The position numbers and the translations under genes were made by a program. A stretch of 64,000 nt of DNA from positions 558,001 to 622,000 of the forward strand of contig JAQSEB010000111.1 of assembly GCA_030063045.1 (NCBI GenBank), given 5' to 3'. The stretch comes from Pratylenchus scribneri (taxonomy: Eukaryota; Nematoda; Chromadorea; Rhabditida; Pratylenchidae). Below the pieces are notes generated by a model that ran no database searches, was not told where the DNA came from, and was given only the letters and a program-made list of their open reading frames with translations. Below, piece by piece: positions 1-12,600 of the stretch. Position 1 is the first letter of the stretch. Every line of letters starts with the position of its first letter.

Positions 1-435
1 GAATTCGATTGCCGATTTTTCTGAGAATTCTTTAAATGCAATTTTCAAATATTTCATCAACCATTTTGCTGAAGATAATTATTTTATTATTTTTGAATAT
101 TTATTTTTTTATATTTACATGTTTGTTTTTCGACAAAAACTGGGATTTGATATTTGCCAGTTTTGTGATTTTTATATTCGAACCAAAAGTTTATTGCAGG
201 AACATTTGAATAAGTCAATACATTCCCAGGGGTTTTGGGATTCGTTAAAATTTTCGGATCCAAATATCGATAATTATAGCCACGAATATCTAAATTAATT
301 ATAAAAAAATATAAATTGTAATAAAATTGAAAATGTGACAATAATTTTCGGCTCCATATGCGGCATTCAATCGGACAAAACTGTGCATTTTATTGGGCAA
401 ATATTTTAACTGAATAATTAATTTGGAATAAAAAT

Positions 436-1993
436 TTAAAAAATATTTGTCACCTCTTTTTCCAAATATTCCGAATTTTCATCAATATTTTTGGCACAAT
501 CAAGGCATAATGTTTTCTTTAATAAATTTATTATTGGATCCACAAATTTCCTTTTTGTCTCCTCAAATTCATCCATTTCATTGTAATAATGTTTATTGTC
601 AATTGGTAACATTTTACTATCAATTTTAACTATTTGCTCCCTTTTATCACGGTTTAGCCCATTTGGTGCAGAATTAAGCCTTCAATTTTGGATTAATTAA
701 ATATTTAATTAAAAATCAAAAATATTTACCCGCTGTTACTTATTTTGAATTTGAGTACATGTTTAAATTTTAATTTATTATTTGTAATTTCCTCAAAAAT
801 GAATGGACCAAAACGCATAAAATGGCTCAAATGCCAATTCATTAATTCTTTTTGTTTGGGATCTATAAATATATATTAAAATTTATTTACATATATTTGA
901 CAAACGATTATAGGATTTACCTAATTTCTTATCAAATTCATATCCAATCACAAAACCATTTCGATGTCCTGGCAACGGATTATCGATCCATAAACGACCT
1001 TTAAATATTTATATATTATTTATTTATCTCATAATCATTATTCCCTTCATAATATTTTATTACTGACCTTTGCCAATTTTTCTAGCCAATTGTATAATTG
1101 ATGGTCGAAGTGCCCTTTCCAATTCTGAATTTGTTGGTGGCTAAAATAAATAAAATAATTTAGTTTAATTAATTTAATTCTCGCCTTCCTTCGACTATGC
1201 GGTGTCACTCCATATTCGGGTAATTCTTCTCCCATTGTTTGGCATTCTTCACCGCAAATTAATTCAATAATTTTCTTCCCTAAACTGACATCATTCTCCT
1301 CTTCCCCATTGTTTTCAATAAATTTAATTATTTTATTTTGTGTTTCCTTCCCAAATTCATCAGCCACATTTACGGAAATTATCTTTTCAATTATTGTCAA
1401 AATTTTTTGTAATTTTTCTGGGAAAACTGAAACAATATTGCTTTCTTTATTTTCATTTTTTTCTTTAAAATGTTCTTCATTTTCATCTTCTAAATTTTTG
1501 ATTGGATTTTGAATTAAATTCATTCCATTCATTCCTCCATTAATTATTGGATTATCTAAATTGAATTATTAATTTTATTTTTAAAATTAATTCACAAATA
1601 TGTCCCCATTGCATAATTTGATCATTCCTCGGGCACATCGAACCATCATAAATATTTCTGTGACCATCAATTTTCATTGGTACAAAAAATAATAAAGCTC
1701 CAGTGAAAATCAATTTTAATTTTAATGCCAAATTCAATGAAATTTTACATTTTTTAGCGAATTTATAAGCATTAATGATATTTTGTAATTTTGTCGTATT
1801 TTCTTGCTGTGGTTTATTCGATAAATGGCAATTGAATTTGCCATCTTTTTGTGCATTAGCAATTCGGAGATAATTCCCTAAATGAATATTTTCTATTTTT
1901 TTGTAAACAAATTACAAGCATATGTTGTTTACCTTCGGATATTTCTGTATAAAAGAATAGCAAAATAATAATCAAAATATATTTTGCAAACAT
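436..1993 (-). CDS. Secreted protein of unknown function, multi-exon
   Basis: I do not recognise this family. The ATG at 1993 opens a classic signal peptide (MFAKYILIIILLFFYTEISEG). Small introns then separate exons at about 1590-1880, 1190-1560, 1070-1140, 917-998, 720-860 and 436-690. Visible pieces include a Cys-containing stretch (DGSMCPRNDQIMQWGHICE), an acidic Glu/Asn-rich middle part, WIDNPLPGHRNGFVIGYEF, and a C-terminal exon with CLDCAKN ending in NIF plus TAA. Donors and acceptors (GTAAAC, GTCAGT, GTAAAT, TTTAG) keep one frame throughout, which supports a real gene. A long hydrophobic run after the first Cys exon (about residues 70-90) could be a second membrane segment. With its signal peptide it is probably secreted or membrane bound; a role in parasitism is only a guess. 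Confidence 0.6.
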
Positions 1994-3841
1994 TTTTTGT
2001 AAATATTTATTCTGAAAATAAAAAATGATAAAATATACGGAATTCTGTTGATTAATTAGCCAAGAAATTATAAATCCAGTAAGGAATTTTGAAGGTATTC
2101 AGAAATTTGGTGATGGTTCATTGTCAGTAAAACTAAATGAACCCATTTTTAGGCATTTGATTCTCTTTTTGATCAAGTGAAAATATAGGGAGAGAAAATT
2201 TATTTGGGTTTTGAGGGGAAGGAATGGCCTTGTTGTAGTTTATGAAAATATGACGTGGCAGCTGGGCGGGTGGCACTCATCAGTGAGTATTTGAAATTAG
2301 AGCTCGGACTGATACCGGGTCTCGACCGGGACTTTCCGAACCCAAGACCGATACTGAACCGAGAATCTCAGTTCGAAGTCTCGATCGGGTACCATGGCTT
2401 ATCTCTATTTGAAATTTAGAATTGACTGAAAATAAAACTTGAAATTATCTTGAAAATTTTTGGGAAAATTACTTATTATTGCATATATCTGTCGGTGATA
2501 TTTGTCAGAGATGCAGGGAAAAATGGGATATCGAAAAAGTAAAATAGGGGTTTAGGATTATGATAGGGACGGGTTTGGAAGGGGTAGGGGCTGGGGTGAG
2601 GTTTTACTCTGCTTCTTCGGCGAAATAGTTAATTTCAATTTTACCTGAATTTAAGTTTTACCTGCAACATATCAATATTAATTCAAATAAAAAAATTAAG
2701 TAGATGGGAATTTTTACTCTCCTCTTACACATTGTGCGGCTTTTTATGGGAAGGGAAATCGCTGCGCGGCCGCAGCTGATTGAATGAAGTGGAATGGAGT
2801 GTTGAGTTGATAGAAATGAGAAATACTTGGCCAAAAGTTACCCTCAATCCATGGGCGCCTATATGCCAAAAAAAATAAAGCGGTTAGCCCATAATGTCCG
2901 TCCAAGAAGACTCCACATCAAAATCCAAAGAATTGAATTTGAAGTTTTTTATTTTAGAAACTCTGTCAGTAAACTCGGAAGATAGTCAATGGCCAATTTT
3001 GTTTAAGGGGAAATCAAATAAATTACCTAAATATCATTCGATTCGTCTCGACAGAAAAAGAACCCTGTGCTGTTTATTTCGCGGTAGTCAGCGGTGCGCG
3101 AGATATCGCAATTTGGACAAAACAATTCAATATTCACAAAATTGTTCTATATTGGGGAAAAATATGTTGATCAGAAATATTAAACGGTTTGGCAGTTGGC
3201 ACTAAACTAAAAATATATGAGATATAGAGCGGCTTAGTCTGCGCGATCTCACCCTAACAGCCAATTGATCCAAATCTCCCGAATATTATGGGCAAGCTTT
3301 ATGGCACACTAGATTCAAACTATAAGTCCCAATTTTACCTCCATTCCCGGCAGTTCCCTCCCATTGTGGGACTTTGTTTTGATGGTCCCATCCTTTTCTT
3401 ACTTATTAGGTAGGATAGGGGCCAAAAGAGCCTTCCATTCTCCATTTTATTCCTAACTCCTCACCTCTGAATGAGCAGATGCCAATGGCAAAGGGATGAT
3501 TTCCCAATCTTGTGACTTTTTAGGATGCACACATCAAACTATATTTACTATTTTGATCATCACAAAATCGGTAAAATGGATTAATCTAGAAACCGAATTA
3601 ATTTAAACGGGGATTAAACAGTATTCGATTTAGTCAAAAATAAGGTTCCCAGAAAACATTTGAATGATTAGAGTGTAATATCAATCAGTAAGCGGAAAAT
3701 CGGTCATTGGGCCTCCAAAATCCAGAATTAAATTTACGAATATTCTAATATTTTTTTATTTAACAAATAAGTAATTAAAACAAAATTAGATGAGGAATAT
3801 TCAAAAAATTATAAATGAAAAAAATAATTTTGCAAATTTTA
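1994..3841. other. Gene-poor stretch
   Basis: I see no convincing gene. Around 2290-2400 there is a GC-rich patch full of CGAG/CTCG words (for example CTCGACCGGGACTTTCCG), similar in style to the subterminal repeats of the hAT element at 14.0-15.7 kb, so it may be an old transposon fragment. An open frame at 2894-3205 (+) shows no family resemblance and no good splice context. Confidence 0.4.
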
Positions 3842-5809
3842 TTATTGACAATTCGTCAAGGATGGGCCCTTGCAACTTTGGGTTGGATTTGGTCCTAGGA
3901 CGCCGGCTGCCGGAGGCCCTAGTGGTTCGCCGACATAAAAATATAGTTGGTTTTTGAATCGTTCAACGCTTTCTCGATCCTCCATAAAGGACAAAAATTT
4001 CTTATGACAGGAATTTGGATATTCCCAAATTTGGCGAAATCCTTGTGTTTTTTCAGCATCCGTTCGAACCGAAAAGATTGCTCCACTCTAAATTTTTTTT
4101 TAAATTTATTTTAAAAATTTGTAAAGTATTTAAAAGTATTTATATTATTTTATAATGCTTAATTTGGACAATTTTTGAATTCTCACAGAGAATAAATTTT
4201 TTTAGAATATTAATTTAAAATATTTCATCCATTACATTTAAATTCAAACAAATTTACTTTTGCATTTTCCAATTGCCAATTCAAATATAATTTTGCCGCT
4301 TCCGGCCGTTTTGTCCGTTTAAAAATGGCCACTTGCTGGGCCCATGCCACATATGGATCATCATTTTTGGGAAATGCAAGGCGAATAGTACTATCTGCTA
4401 ATAGGGCTGATTGCAAATTAGCAAATGTTGTCATTGTGGCCACCGCACTTCCATTGGCAACAATTGTGGAGGGGAGAGCAGTGCCACGAATAAAAGTGGG
4501 ATTTTGTTTGACGAAATCTGCCATCCATTGCCAACCATATTTGTCAATAATCTAATGATTGAAATTGGGGAAATGTAAAATGCAATGTTTAATAAAATAT
4601 TTTCCACTTGTATTTATTATATTGCATATATTATTAATATATAAAAAATGTTCCTGTCAAAAATGCAAAACTTTTTGTTCAAATAACTTTTCCTAATCAA
4701 ATTTCTTTAATTCCTGGCCAACTTAATCCTAAGCTCTAAGCACCAAGATATGGCCATGTTATGTGGTCATCAATACGAAGTTTTTAGGTAATTTAGTAGG
4801 TACTTGCATGTAACCTTGGGCAGAATTATGAGTCAACTGATGAGGAAAGATTATGGTATCTACATGAGTCAACCGGTATAGGGTTAGGGTCATCTAGGGA
4901 TAGGTTATCATCCCACAAATCCGTAACCCTAATCCTTACACGCTTACACCCATAAGGGAAACCTTCATTTCAAGTATCAATAACAATTAATATTTATTTC
5001 CTATTTTTTCACGGATTAAATAAAAAGGATAATTCTTTAAATTGTCACAATTTTCATCAATATTCTCTAAAATTATTTGGTATAATTCTCATATGATCTT
5101 GTGACACCTGTTTGAAGAGGAATGCGACTGCATCATCATCATTTGGATATGTCACAATCAATTTGCCTCTGAATTGTGGCTTCAAATAATCGGTGGCCAC
5201 ACCCGGCCAATCCGCTTGATTTGGCAACAATTTTGCATTGACAATATTCGTAAAAATAAGAATTGAAAAGCCCATATGGTATCCATCATCATCTCGATAA
5301 TCTCGATATATTTTACTCCATCCTTTCGGTTTATATTGCAATAAATGGCCTTCCCTCTTCCAACGAGGAAAATCCTGAATTGTTTGTAATTGGCCTACAT
5401 CGGGAATGAGAGAATTTTGTGCTAATTGTAAATCAATTCGGGCATCATGGAATTTGGAATAATCGACCACAATGTCCACAGTCATTCCGGGGAATCTTTT
5501 CTCGAATTGTTGCTTTGTAAAATCCTGTTGCGTTGGAGAATCGCCGCCAGCATAAATCACCAGCTTTCCACCTTCGGCCAATGCTGCCTGATATATTTCG
5601 TCCAATGAACGTGTTTCTTCGGGCACTTTATTAATTAAAATTTTAATTTAATTTTTTTAAAAATAATTTTACCTGTCGGTGTTTTTAGTCGTTGATTGGA
5701 TGAAAATAGGCCACAAGTCATTGGACATTCCCGTGCCATAAAATCCCTCCAAATTGGGTGGGAACATCGTTGTGGGTAAATCCCATTATTTTTGCAAATT
5801 TCGTAGCTA
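3842..5809 (-). CDS. ShKT module fused to a bacterial/fungal-type periplasmic solute-binding protein
   Basis: Four exons are visible. Exon 5676-5809 encodes a ShKT-like Cys module (CKNNGIYPQRC, then REC, PMTCGLF). A 47-nt intron follows, then exon 5090-5626 begins VPEETRSLDEIYQAALAEGG and contains KLVIYAGGDSPTQQDF, DIVVDYSKFHDARIDLQLAQ, PDVGQLQTIQDFPRWK and FRGKLIVTYPNDDDAVAFLF. This is the type II periplasmic binding fold, as in Fe3+/spermidine ABC-transporter binding proteins. Exon 4250-4553 continues with WQWMADFVKQNP, PSTIVANGSA and EAAKLYLNWQ. Exon 3842-4088 ends with ERFKNQLYFYVGEPLGPPAA and a Cys-containing tail. Animals have no partner transporter, so this is probably a horizontally acquired domain used as an extracellular binder. 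The signal-peptide exon expected upstream of 5809 was not found. The 0.54-kb intron holds TTAGGG-like words. Confidence 0.75.
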
Positions 5810-5856
5810 AAAAATATATTAAAATATGATTAAAAAAATCAATTCAAATTCTTCAG

Positions 5857-6322
5857 ATTTATGTGAATTGGTTGACCGAGGCATTGCGCAAAGAATGTTC
5901 ATCACAAAAGGGAATTGTCATCCAAACCGTGCCAAATAATTTAATTTTATTAAATTAATTTGATTTTATATTCCAGATTTCTCCCGGTGTCGTGGAAACA
6001 AAATTATCGGGAATGTATTCGGATGGCAAAAATCCCAATTTGTTCATGCCAAGTGCCGAAAGCTTTGCCAAATCCGCAATTGGAACAATTGGAAATGCTT
6101 CGGAAACATGTGGCAGCATGGGACACCAAATTCAGGTAAATTTATGGGTAAATTTTCTTGCAATATTTTCCAACATTTTAGTATGAATCTTTGTACGGAT
6201 TGATGCCAAAATGCATTCGAGAATGGGGCATTAAGAAGGTGTTACTCAAATTACGAAAAGACAATATGAAGAAGGTAGGAAGTCAAGAAAAATTGTTCGA
6301 CAAAAGAACAAGCCAGATTTGA
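5857..6322 (+). pseudogene. C-terminal fragment of a LET-767/HSD17B12-like short-chain dehydrogenase
   Basis: Three exon pieces with proper splice signals encode IYVNWLTEALRKECSSQKG, then ISPGVVETKLSGMYSDGKN, then YESLYGLMPKCIREWGIKK, ending at TGA 6320-6322. This matches the C-terminal third of the very-long-chain 3-oxoacyl-CoA reductase/steroid dehydrogenase family (nematode LET-767, vertebrate HSD17B12), which acts in fatty-acid elongation or sterol reduction at the ER. The fragment starts with an acceptor (TTCAG at 5852-5856) immediately after the part that would carry the catalytic Ser-Tyr-Lys. No upstream exon is visible: the ShKT-binding-protein gene begins 48 bp away on the other strand. 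I read it as a severed relic or partial duplicate. A gene whose 5' exons lie far upstream cannot be fully excluded. Confidence 0.7.
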
Positions 6323-7275
6323 CAGATTGGAAATTGAAATGATGGATGGACAATGGATGAAAGAATAATTAATACGACTTAATCTCAGTTAAATATAAAC
6401 TCGAAATAATAGTTGACAAATTAATGTTTTCACTTGTTTTCGAAATTCAAAATAATTTGTAATCTCTCATTTTGAAACTTTGAATAAAAGACTTTAAATA
6501 ATCATTTTCTAAGCCTTTAAAAATGCCAACCCCTGTCTATTTTTGTCCTTTATTAGTATTTCGAATCTCAAAACTCGTTATTGGATTCAATTCAATTATA
6601 TTTCCCTTTATCCACATTCATTTTGTGTGGATGTTCCCTCTTCTTGAATGCTTAATCCCCTCTTATCCCTGCAGCAATAAACATAAATTCAATTCACCCA
6701 TTCAAAAGCCAATAAGTCGGGACAAAATGAGAATCGGAAACACGAGAAGAAGCCTCCATTTTCCCCCTTTATTTCTAAAAGAAGAAAACTGAATCAATAT
6801 AAGTATGCCGGGCTCTGGGCAGTTAAAGCCAGAAAAGAAAAAAAGGAGGTCGGCTCTTTTGGCCCATTGCCCACCGCCATTTTTACTCTGTTTGGCCAAA
6901 TGCAGCTGCTGAGAATGGCCTTTTTGTTGCGGATTTGGAGCTAAAATGCAGTCGACAAAGAAAGCTTTTTTAAATTAAAAGTAAATGTGGCCCAACTTAC
7001 GCGCCTTTCTATAACATTTTCTCATTTATATTTCTCTAATTAAAAAAATTGATATTTTATTAATTTGCCTTTACCATAATTTTAATCTTATTTTCCTTTT
7101 TTTTCCCTACCCATTTTTTTAATAAATATTTTCTTTTAATTTGTGCCAAAATTGGCCAAATTAGAAAATGTTATTCTTTTATTTTTGTGCTCTTATTCCC
7201 AATTAGCACAGTTTTTTAGTTGTTAATTTACAACTAAAAAATTTCTACCATTCAGAAAAATATGCATAAATCATT
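6323..7275. other. Intergenic, AT-rich, no gene seen
   Basis: Low-complexity AT-rich sequence. Short open frames on both strands (6523-6792 +, 6702-6899 -) overlap each other, lack family features and are treated as chance. Confidence 0.4.
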
Positions 7276-7291
7276 CACAAACAAAGGAAAA

Positions 7292-8619
7292 TATTTAATT
7301 TGGCAAATAAATTATTGAAAATGGCAAATAGAGTATTTAATTTGGCAAATAGGATTTTTTGTCTCAAAAGTATTGAAAATGGCAAATAAATTATGGAAAA
7401 TGGCAAATAGAGTATTTAATTTGGCAAATAGCAATAAAATTATTATTGAGCAGGAGGTGCGCGGGATTTAGCCGGATATAGGGGGATTAAGGTGTATATA
7501 GTGGGATTAAGGGGGATATGGAGGGATTAAGCCCGATTAAGCCCTGAAATTGATAGGAAATGGCCCGTAGGGCCAGTGGAAGGTCGCAGTAGTGCCTGAG
7601 ATTGCGCGGGATATATCCGGATATAGGGGGATTAAGGTGGATATAGGAGGATTAAACTCCGAAATGGATGCGAAATGCCACGGGAATGTCGGGGAAGTGT
7701 AAGAGAGGCCCGGAGAAAGCGCGGGATAAGCCCCGGATATAGGAGGATATACGTGGATTAAGGGGGATTAATCCGGATTAAGCTTAGTTAGGGGCTAGGG
7801 ATTAGGGTTATGGTTATGGGCGGCATGGGATCTAGGGGCTAGGGGTTTAGGAGTTTGGAGCACGCGGGATATAGGGGGATTAATGTGGATATATGAGGAT
7901 TAAGTCGGATTAAGCTTAGTTATGGGCTAGGATTAGGGTTAGGGTTTCGGAGCATAGGAATCTCGCGAAGCCGGAAGCAAAACAGCCCAAACCGAGCTCG
8001 TTCCCATCGATTCCAGGCCTTAATCCGGCTTAATCCCCCAAATCCACCTTAATCCCCCTTTATCCGGATATATCCCGCGCATTCTCAGGACTTCCCAGAC
8101 CTTTCACTGGCCGTCCGGGCCATTTCCCATCGATTCCAGGCCTTAATCCGGCTTAATCCCCTAAATCCTCCTTAATCCCCCTATATCCGGGTATATCCCG
8201 CGCACCCCTGGACAGCCCACATGCATTCGGCAGGCTTCCCCATCACTTCCTACCCATTTGCCGCCTTAATCCCATCATTTTAGTCCTTAATCCCCTTATA
8301 TCCACCTTAATCCCCCTATATCCCCCGCACTCTCAGGCACTTCCCCGACCTTCCAGTGGCCTTCCGGGCCATTTCTATTCCATTTATATGCTTAATCCGG
8401 CCTAATCCAAGTATATCCACCTTAATCCCCTATATCCGGCTAAATCCCGCGCAACTCCTACGCAATGATAATTTTATTGCTATTTGCCAAATTAAATACT
8501 CTATTTGCCATTTTCCATAATTTATTTGCCATTTTCAATACTTTTGAGACAAAAAATCCTATTTGCCAAATTAAATACTCTATTTGCCATTTTCAATAAT
8601 TTATTTGCCAAATTAAATA
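7292..8619. mobile_element. Large foldback (inverted-repeat) element, about 1.33 kb
   Basis: The two ends are long inverted repeats. The left arm 7292-7448 is built from alternating TTTGGCAAATA and GAAAATGGCAAATA words. The right arm 8463-8619 is its reverse complement. The interior (about 7450-8460) is also roughly palindromic: the left half repeats GCGCGGGATATAGCCGGATATA and GGGGGATTAAGGTGGATATA, and the right half has the complementary TATATCCACCTTAATCCCCC and TATATCCCGCGC. There is no transposase. A 10-bp direct repeat CACAAACAAA lies just outside both ends (7276-7285, 8625-8634). This suggests a target duplication in the size range used by Mutator-like elements. The sequence base composition differs from its AT-rich surroundings. 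Confidence 0.85.
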
Positions 8620-8634
8620 CCATCCACAAACAAA

Positions 8635-9665
8635 TGCCAAATTGTTGACATTTTTTCTTCCTCATTCAATCTCCTCGAATATTTTACATCCTCCAACCCC
8701 TTTAAAATTGGCCATAATATAATGGACTTTTGCCTTTGATGATTGACGTCATTCAAATTCTCCTCCCTCTCATTCCCGTCGACCTTTTCTTCTTCGGCAA
8801 CGGGGGCATTTGCCTTGGCCATTGGCTGCTTCATGTCGAAAGGCATAAGCCGGCCGGCAGGGCACATTACTTATTATACATAGAGAATAGAGATCCCTTC
8901 CATGCAAGCACTTCATTCCCTCTCCCTTTCACACCCACTTACTTCATCCATCCACTATATTCCCCCAAGAATATAGTTGAAAGTTGGCTTTTAGCCCTTT
9001 TTGCCCCTTCATTCGAGAGTGGGGCGGCAAATGCGGCCCTTTTGCATGTTTATATTTATATGTTTTGACAACTGAAATTAAAAGGCGAAAGAAAGGCCGA
9101 AATGTCTAAAAGCCTTCTTTCTAATATCCAATTGAATTCTTTTTACAGTTGCTAAAATATCATTTTGGTGGCATTAATTTAAATAAAAAATTTAGAAATA
9201 CTATTTTCATCAAATATCACCAATCTAGGTTATTTTACTAATTTTAAATATTTTCCTCTTATTCCTCCCTCCAACTTCCGTCGATCGAATAACAATTGGC
9301 TAAAATAGCCTTAAGAAGAAAGGGCAACGGGCCAATGATGAATGACGTAAAATATTCTCGATTCTTCATAAAATGAATTGAAAAGTATCAAAACAAATGA
9401 TAATATATTTATATTTTGTTGCCAAAGAGTCAAATATAGAAATCGCATTTCTTAAAATGTTTTAAAGCCTTAAGTTTGTCGGACAATAAAACAATTAAAA
9501 TTCCCCTAATTAAACCATATTTTAAAGGCCAATAAACTAATAAGTTCATTTCTATAGATTGTCCTACCCAGCAGCAGCAGTTCTACGGTCAGCAGCCAGC
9601 ACCCATTCCTCTGACATCATCCTATTTCCTTCTATTTTCTTCCATATTATCGACCCAAAATAACA
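8635..9665. other. Upstream region of the copine gene; one doubtful ORF
   Basis: A higher-GC open frame on the minus strand (about 8613-8840, containing MKQPMAKANAPVAEEEKVDG) could be an exon of an unrecognised gene, but nothing supports it beyond composition. At 9550-9610, after an acceptor-like TTTCTATAG, a Gln-rich open frame (QQQQFYGQQPAPIP) precedes the chosen copine start in a different frame. It may be an alternative upstream exon. Confidence 0.3.
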
Positions 9666-12600
9666 ATGCCAATGCCAATTGCCGCTCGTACCCATATTAC
9701 CCACCACGGAAGGGCGAGCACATCTCATGGCCATGGCAAATTAAGCCAACGAAGCAATCGTACTGTCTCTTCGCCCCAACCCTCTCGGCCTTACACCGCA
9801 ATGATTCCTCCGACTGCGCCTCTTTCCCACACCACAGATGAAATTGGTAAGGAAATAATAAAAATTTGAAAACAATTTCAACAACAATAGAAACAGGTTT
9901 ACTTTTACTAATTCTATCGATTTATATTTTCTTCTTCTTTTAAATGCGGAAATAAAATGGATAAAATTTTTTAAAAATTAAAAAAAATATTCAAATATAA
10001 ATTTATATAAATTTTGAAAATTCAGGCTTCAAAACAGCATTATTGCCAAAAGGGATGAGTTCAATTCGGAATGGCACAACAAAAGACAAGGGACCATGCG
10101 CTCGAGTGGAATTGATGCTTTCAGCACGGTAAAATGATAAACAATGAATTATTTTTGTAATTATTTTTTAGGGCATTGGCCGATCGTGATGTTTTCTCCA
10201 AATCTGACCCAATTTGTGTGGTTGAGGAACTTGTCGTCAAAGGAAATGGGCAACAATTTTTTGTGGAAATTGGACGGACGGAACGCATCAAAAATAGTCT
10301 GAATCCAAAATGGAATAAACGAATTTGTTTGGACTATTATTTTGAGAGTAAGCAACATCTTCGCTTTAATCTGTGAGATTTAGCCCATTTTAAATGAAAA
10401 TTAATACAATTGTTTTTAGCTATGATATTGATTCTGAATCGGATGAATTGACTGAGCATGATTTTTTGGGCAGGGCGGATTGTGAATTGGCCGACATTGT
10501 GGCGGCACCAAATGGCACATATGAAATGCGCGTATTGTGAGTTTAATTTTAATGTGAAATTATTTTAAAATCTATCACCTTATTTTTCACTAAATTTATT
10601 CCGACTATTTTACCCTAATTTAATTCCGTCTATTTGCCTCAATTTAATTCCGTCTATTTGCCCCATTTTAATTCCGCCTATTTGCCCCAAATAATTCCGC
10701 CTGTTTTGCTCCAAATAATTCCGCCTGTTTTGCCCCAAATAATTCCGCCTGTTTTGCCTCAAATAATTCAGCCTGTTTTGCCTCAAATAATTCCGCCTAT
10801 TTTGCCCCAAATAATTTCGCCTATTTTGCACTAAATAATTCCGCCTATTTTGCCCCAAATAATTCCGCCTGTTTTGCCCCAAATAATTCCAACTATTTTG
10901 CACTAAATAATTCCGCCTGTTTTGCCCCAAATAATTCCGCCTGTTTTGCCTCAAATAATTCCGCCTATTTTTCCTCCCCACCTGTTTTGCCCCCAAATAA
11001 TTCTGTCTGATAAGAATTAGAACGATTAAAATTCATCTGTTAATTTTTGAACATTTTTGAAAATTAAACTTATTTTAGTACTAAAATTGTTTATCTATTT
11101 AAAATGAGTAATGCGCATCCATCCCAGCTATTGCAGGGATGTCCCCAATCAAAGCGGCCTTTTGGTTGTTTGCGCAGAGGAAATTGACGAAGGCCAACGT
11201 GAATCTGTGTATTTTGTTTGCCGCGGAATTGCATTGAAACCTGGCTCATTTTTACGATCTTGTTTCATTGAGCCAAATACATTCCTCGAATTTTATCGAT
11301 TTCATGGTGATGGAAGGTAAAATTAAAATATGAAATTTATTTGTAATAAAATTCGCAATTTTAGTAGGCAAATGGTCCATCGAACAGAGGTGGCCGAAAA
11401 CACAAAAAGCCCAGAATGGAAACCATTTGAAATTACCGTCAAAAGATTATGCGATGGAGAAAAGGAAAGAGAATTTTTGATTGAATGTTTTGATTCGAGG
11501 GAATCAACTGGAAAGTGAGCAAATATTAAAAAATTATAATTTATAACTTTGAAATTTTGATCTGAATTTAATTATTTTCGATCAATGCTTTATAAAATTT
11601 AAAAAATAAATTTACAATTTTAAATATTTAAAAAATTCAAATTAAAAATGTATTAAAAATTTTAATCTTTTAATATTTTTAAATATTAATAAAATTTATT
11701 CTCAAAATTCATTTCAGCCATCATTTGATTGGCTCTGTGCACACTTCGGTTTCGGCATTGACCGGTGATCAGCAAAAACAAAAACGCCAAGTGGACATTG
11801 TCAAAATGAAGGGAAAAGGCGAACCAAAAACACATGGAATTCTTCACTTTTTGGATGTTCAAGTTCGAAAAGAATTCACATTCCTCGATTATATTACCTC
11901 TGGGCAAGTCATTAAAATAAAATGTCAAAATATATTTATTTTTGTAGACTTCAATTGGAATTTGCGGTAGCAGTTGATTTGACAGCCTCAAATGGGGAAG
12001 TGGCCAAAACGAGTTCTCTTCATCATGTCAATTCCCAATATTTGAACCAATATGAATGTGCCATTTGTGCGGTGTTGGAAATTTGCGAACATTATAATCA
12101 GTCAAAACAATTCGAAGCACTCGGTTTTGGTGCCAAAATTCCACCAGCCTTTTCAGTCAGCCATATGTTTCCTTTGGTGAGTAAATTTAATTAAAAATTT
12201 AGAATATAAAATTTAATTTTAATGAAAATGAATAAATATTTATTTAAATATGCCAATAAAATTCATAAAATTCCATCAATTCAATTTTTCTGCAAATTTT
12301 CAGCGATTGAATAATTTCGAAAGGACCGTCGATGGGATTCAAGGTGTTTTGGATTCGTATCGATTTGCCGTTGTGAACACCCAACTTTATGGACCAACAA
12401 ATTTTGCGCCAACAATTCGTGAATTTGTGCATAAATGCAAACTATTCCCTAGGGATGGGTCCAAATATCAGGTGAATTTTGAGATATTAATAAAATATTT
12501 TAAAATATTTCCAAAGGTTTTATTAATTTTGACCGATGGAATAATAACGGATATGCAAAAAACGATGGAGGCTGTGATTGAGGCATCACATCAGCCAATC

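Noticed and set aside
2894..3205. 103-residue frame (+)
   Set aside because: No domain, no splice partners, composition like surrounding noncoding DNA.
4860..4960. Internal telomere array (AGGGTTAGGG, AACCCTAATCC)
   Set aside because: Only a few scattered words, no tandem run; it lies in an intron.
7790..7950. Telomere-like GGGATTAGGGTTA words
   Set aside because: They are variants of the foldback element's own inner repeats.
7292..8619. CRISPR array
   Set aside because: Repeats are irregular, inverted and without unique spacers, and this is eukaryotic DNA.
10610..10996. Open frame of 128 residues rich in RRNYLGQN repeats (-)
   Set aside because: It is the copine intron minisatellite read in a frame kept open by a unit length divisible by three.
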